In this document: piece by piece, positions 61,807-64,000 of the stretch
Layout of the letters: every line of letters begins with the position of its first letter
Numbering within the stretch: the first letter of the stretch is position 1
NCBI GenBank assembly: GCA_963732595.1
Contig: CAVSZZ010000002.1
Location: forward strand, 496,001 to 560,000
DNA from: JAFGXF01 sp963732595
Lineage (GTDB): Bacteria > Chloroflexota > Anaerolineae > Anaerolineales > Anaerolineaceae
Length of the DNA stretch: 64,000 nt
Direction of reading: 5' to 3'
The notes under the pieces: model-generated
What the model was told of the DNA's origin: nothing
The model's input: the letters and a program-made list of their open reading frames with translations, nothing else
Databases searched by the model: none
Position numbers and translations under genes: made by a program

Positions 61807-61873
61807 TAGGCGAAACTAGGAACAAGAAACGATATCCGTTAGCTTGAAAAAACAAGAATCAAAGAGGAGAAAA

Positions 61874-64000
61874 ATGAAGACAAAAAAGATCTTAGCAACA
61901 ATTATCAGTTTGATTGTGATCATGAGCATGGTGGTTAGCTGTGCACCTAAATCAACCGGATCAGAGGGTGGGAAGATCAAAGTCGGTCTTTCCTTCTCCG
62001 ACTTCGCAACCGAACGCTGGAAGAACGAAGAAGTGCTGATGCGCGGCCTGCTCGAGGACCTCGGCTATGAAGTCATCTCCCAGGAAGCCGCCCACGATGT
62101 GAAACTGCAGAACGACCAGATCGACAACATGGTGTCGCAGGGCATCAAGGGTCTGATCGTGATCGCCGAAGATGGCGATGCAGCTGTCACCTCCGTGGAC
62201 AAGGCTGCGGCTGAAGGGGTGACCATCATCGCTTATGACCGCTTGATCAAGACTTCCAAGATCGCTGCCTACCTCTCCTTCAACAACGTTGAGGTTGGCC
62301 GCCAGGAAGCCCTGGGCGTCATGACAGCTCTCGGTATCCCCGGCAGCACCACCTGGACCAAGGACAACCCGGCCAAGATCGTCCTGTCGGGCGGTTCCCC
62401 CACCGACAACAACGCCATCCTCGTCCGCCAGGGTCAGATGGAAGTCATCCAACCCTACATCGACTCGGGCATCATCACCATCGTGGCCGATCAGTGGGTC
62501 GATAACTGGGATGCTGCCACCGCCGAGAAGATGATGGAGAATATCCTCACCGCTCAGCAGAACAAGGTCGATGGTGTGATCGCCTCCAATGATGGCACGG
62601 CTCTCGGTGAGCTGCAGGCCATGAAGGCCCAGGGCCTGGCTGGCATCGTCCCGATCTCCGGTCAGGATGCAACCGCCGATGGCTGCAACAGCATCGTCAA
62701 GGGCGAACAAACTGTGAGTGTCTACAAGGACATCCGCCTGCTCTCCCCTATGGCTGTTGATATGCTGGATGCCTTCCTCAAGGGCAAAGCAGTCGAAGGC
62801 CTTGAGAAATTCACTCTGGCCGAGTTGACGCTCGATGACACCAAGACCGGCGACGTGATGGCGAAATTCCTGCCGGTCATCCAGGTCACCAAGGACAATG
62901 TCTACGACCTCATCGTGGTGAGTGGTTTCCAACCCTATGATGATGTCTATCGCGACATCCCCGCAGCGGATCGCCCACCCAAACCAGGTGAGGCGTCAGT
63001 CGAAAAGGTTAAAATTGGTCTTTCCTTCTCCGACTTCGCAACCGAACGCTGGAAGAACGAAGAAGATACTGATGCGCGGCCTGCTCGAGGACCTCGGCTA
63101 TGAAGTCATCTCCCAGGAAGCCGCCCACGATGTGAAACTGCAGAACGACCAGATCGACAACATGGTCACGCAGGGCATCAAGGGTCTGATCGTGATCGCC
63201 GAAGATGGCGATGCAGCTGTCACCTCCGTGGACAAGGCTGCAGCTGAAGGGGTAATCGTCATCGCTTATGACCGCTTGATCAAGACTTCCAAGATCGCTG
63301 CCTACCTCTCCTTCAACAACGTTGAGGTTGGCCGCCAGGAAGCCCTGGGCGTCATGACAGCTCTCGGTATCCCCGGCAGCACCACCTGGACCAAGGACAA
63401 CCCGGCCAAGATCGTCCTGTCGGGCGGTTCCCCCACCGACAACAACGCCATCCTCGTCCGCCAGGGTCAGATGGAAGTCATCCAACCCTACATCGACTCG
63501 GGCATCATCACGATCGTGGCCGATCAGTGGGTCGATAACTGGGATGCTGCCACCGCCGAGAAGATGATGGAGAATATCCTCACCGCTCAGCAGAACAAGG
63601 TCGATGGTGTGATCGCCTCCAATGATGGCACGGCTCTCGGTGAGCTGCAGGCCATGAAGGCCCAGGGCCTGGCTGGCATCGTCCCGATCTCCGGTCAGGA
63701 TGCAACCGCCGATGGCTGCAACAGCATCGTCAAGGGCGAACAGACTGTGAGTGTCTACAAGGACATCCGCCTGCTCTCCCCTATGGCTGTTGATATGCTG
63801 GATGCCTTATTGAAGGGCAAAGCAGTCGAAGGCCTCGAGGAATTCACCCTGGCAGAGCTGACGCTCGATGACACCAAGACAGGCACTGTTATGGCAAAGT
63901 TCCTGCCGGTCATCCAGGTCACCAAGGACAATGTCTACGACCTCATCGTGGTGAGTGGTTTCCAACCCTATGATGATGTCTATCGCGACATCCCCGCAGC
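61874..64000 (+). CDS. XylF-type D-xylose/pentose ABC transporter binding lipoprotein, tandemly duplicated domain (frameshift at junction; 3' end beyond window)
   Basis: ATG 61874 (AGAGGAG upstream) opens a lipoprotein with lipobox VVSC near residue 17. The mature domain is closely XylF-like: ERWKNEE, QNDQIDNMVSQGIKGLIVIAEDGDAA, YDRLIKT, SFNNVEVGRQEA, GGSPTDNNAILVRQGQMEVIQPYIDSG, VADQWVDNWDAATAEKMMENIL, ASNDGTALGELQAMKAQGLAGIVPISGQDA. After about 380 residues and the linker RPPKPGEASVEKVKI, the same domain starts again in frame at 63017 and is open to the window end. One extra base at about 63066 shifts the second copy out of frame, so the first continuous frame stops at 63103. As sequenced it is one binding protein plus a junk tail; as probably intended it is a two-domain receptor. 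CUT2 permease and ATPase genes should lie to the right. Confidence 0.85.
61985..64000 (+). repeat. In-frame tandem duplication, 1032-bp period (copy 1 61985-63016, copy 2 63017-64000 and beyond)
   Basis: Identity begins at GGTCTTTCCTTC in both copies with an offset of 1032 bp (344 codons), rising to 1033 after a 1-nt insertion at about 63066. Most of the unit is identical at nucleotide level. Differences are few and clustered (for example at 63164-63166, 63242-63261, 63806-63812 and 63830-63895), mostly at third positions or conservative. Copy 2 reaches the window edge before the end of its unit, so the total copy number is unknown. Confidence 0.9.

Larger units (their letters stand above)
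61114..61873 (+). promoter_or_regulatory. Long intergenic region upstream of the XylF-type gene
   Basis: No credible gene lies in these 760 bp. From left to right it holds the GH9 terminator, a pair of ATGACATWTATCAT motifs, a sigma-70-like promoter, about 430 bp of AT-rich leader without recognisable structure, GAAAGGAGG at 61798-61806 with no start codon behind it, and the real ribosome-binding site AGAGGAG (61863-61869). Confidence 0.5.

Noticed and set aside
61961..62932. Long open frame (323 codons) on the minus strand across the XylF gene
   Set aside because: It mirrors the plus-strand XylF coding sequence, has no ribosome-binding site and no family resemblance, and recurs at 63009-63485 only because the gene is duplicated.
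1..64000. tRNA genes, CRISPR arrays, insertion sequences, prophage or attachment sites
   Set aside because: I read for tRNA T-loops, regular spaced repeats, transposase motifs and integrases and saw none; the only large repeat is the XylF duplication.

Overview
The window looks like a chromosomal segment of a plant-polysaccharide-fermenting bacterium, most likely an Anaerolineae-type member of the Chloroflexota. This is inferred from style, because there is no rRNA or other marker gene. The clues are several ABC sugar transporters whose binding proteins are lipoproteins with acidic, Pro/Ala-rich linkers after the lipobox, many LacI-type regulators, a large cytoplasmic pectin-degradation operon, and aspartate-family amino-acid genes beside them. 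No tRNA, rRNA, insertion sequence, phage gene or CRISPR array was seen.

Layout. 1-4.6 kb (minus): a YtfQ/RbsB-class sugar ABC transporter (binding protein, double ATPase, permease running off the left edge) behind a LacI regulator with a palindromic operator. 5.2-11.3 kb (plus): an Opp/Dpp-type operon (SBP, two permeases, two ATPases) in which every gene carries frameshifts. 11.4-15.9 kb (minus): lysC-asd-thrC-thrB. 16.2-17.5 kb: a CbiM/NikM-type Co/Ni permease overlapping a small allophanate-hydrolase-C-domain gene. Then glmS (minus), a PD40 lipoprotein and an FMN reductase. 21.2-27.9 kb: LacI regulator, alpha-glucoside-type CUT1 transporter and trehalose synthase.

28.0-51.9 kb is the centrepiece. 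A 1181-residue cytoplasmic hybrid regulator (LacI-type sensor domain, histidine kinase, receivers, AraC HTH) faces an 18-gene plus-strand operon closed by a terminator at 51885-51910. The operon encodes a YteP/YtcP/YtcQ-like oligosaccharide importer, a GH4 alpha-galacturonidase (CHEV motif), GH105 and GH28 enzymes without signal peptides, and two catabolic branches. Branch A is for unsaturated uronates: IolB/KduI-family isomerase, KduD, KDG kinase and KDPG aldolase. Branch B is for saturated galacturonate: UxaC, UxaE-like epimerase and mannonate-forming SDR. Branch B is followed by a LarA-family nickel-pincer enzyme, a BASS-family transporter, a full-length 6-phosphogluconate dehydrogenase and a second PfkB kinase; no mannonate dehydratase is visible. 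The gene set predicts an unusual exit: mannonate to gluconate to 6-phosphogluconate to ribulose 5-phosphate. This is the strongest candidate for an undescribed system here.

52-64 kb holds an IolG-like oxidoreductase, a CDA-fold deaminase that lacks its catalytic Glu, an MGDG-synthase-type glycosyltransferase, dihydrolipoamide dehydrogenase, a polyol-type zinc dehydrogenase, a frameshifted GH9 lipoprotein cellulase with a CBM9-like domain, and a XylF-type binding protein whose domain is tandemly repeated with a 1032-bp (344-codon) period up to the window end.

About 17 single-base frameshifts fall in nine genes, eleven of them between 5.1 and 11.3 kb. They may be sequencing or assembly indels or real decay; broken genes are annotated over their full reconstructed span.
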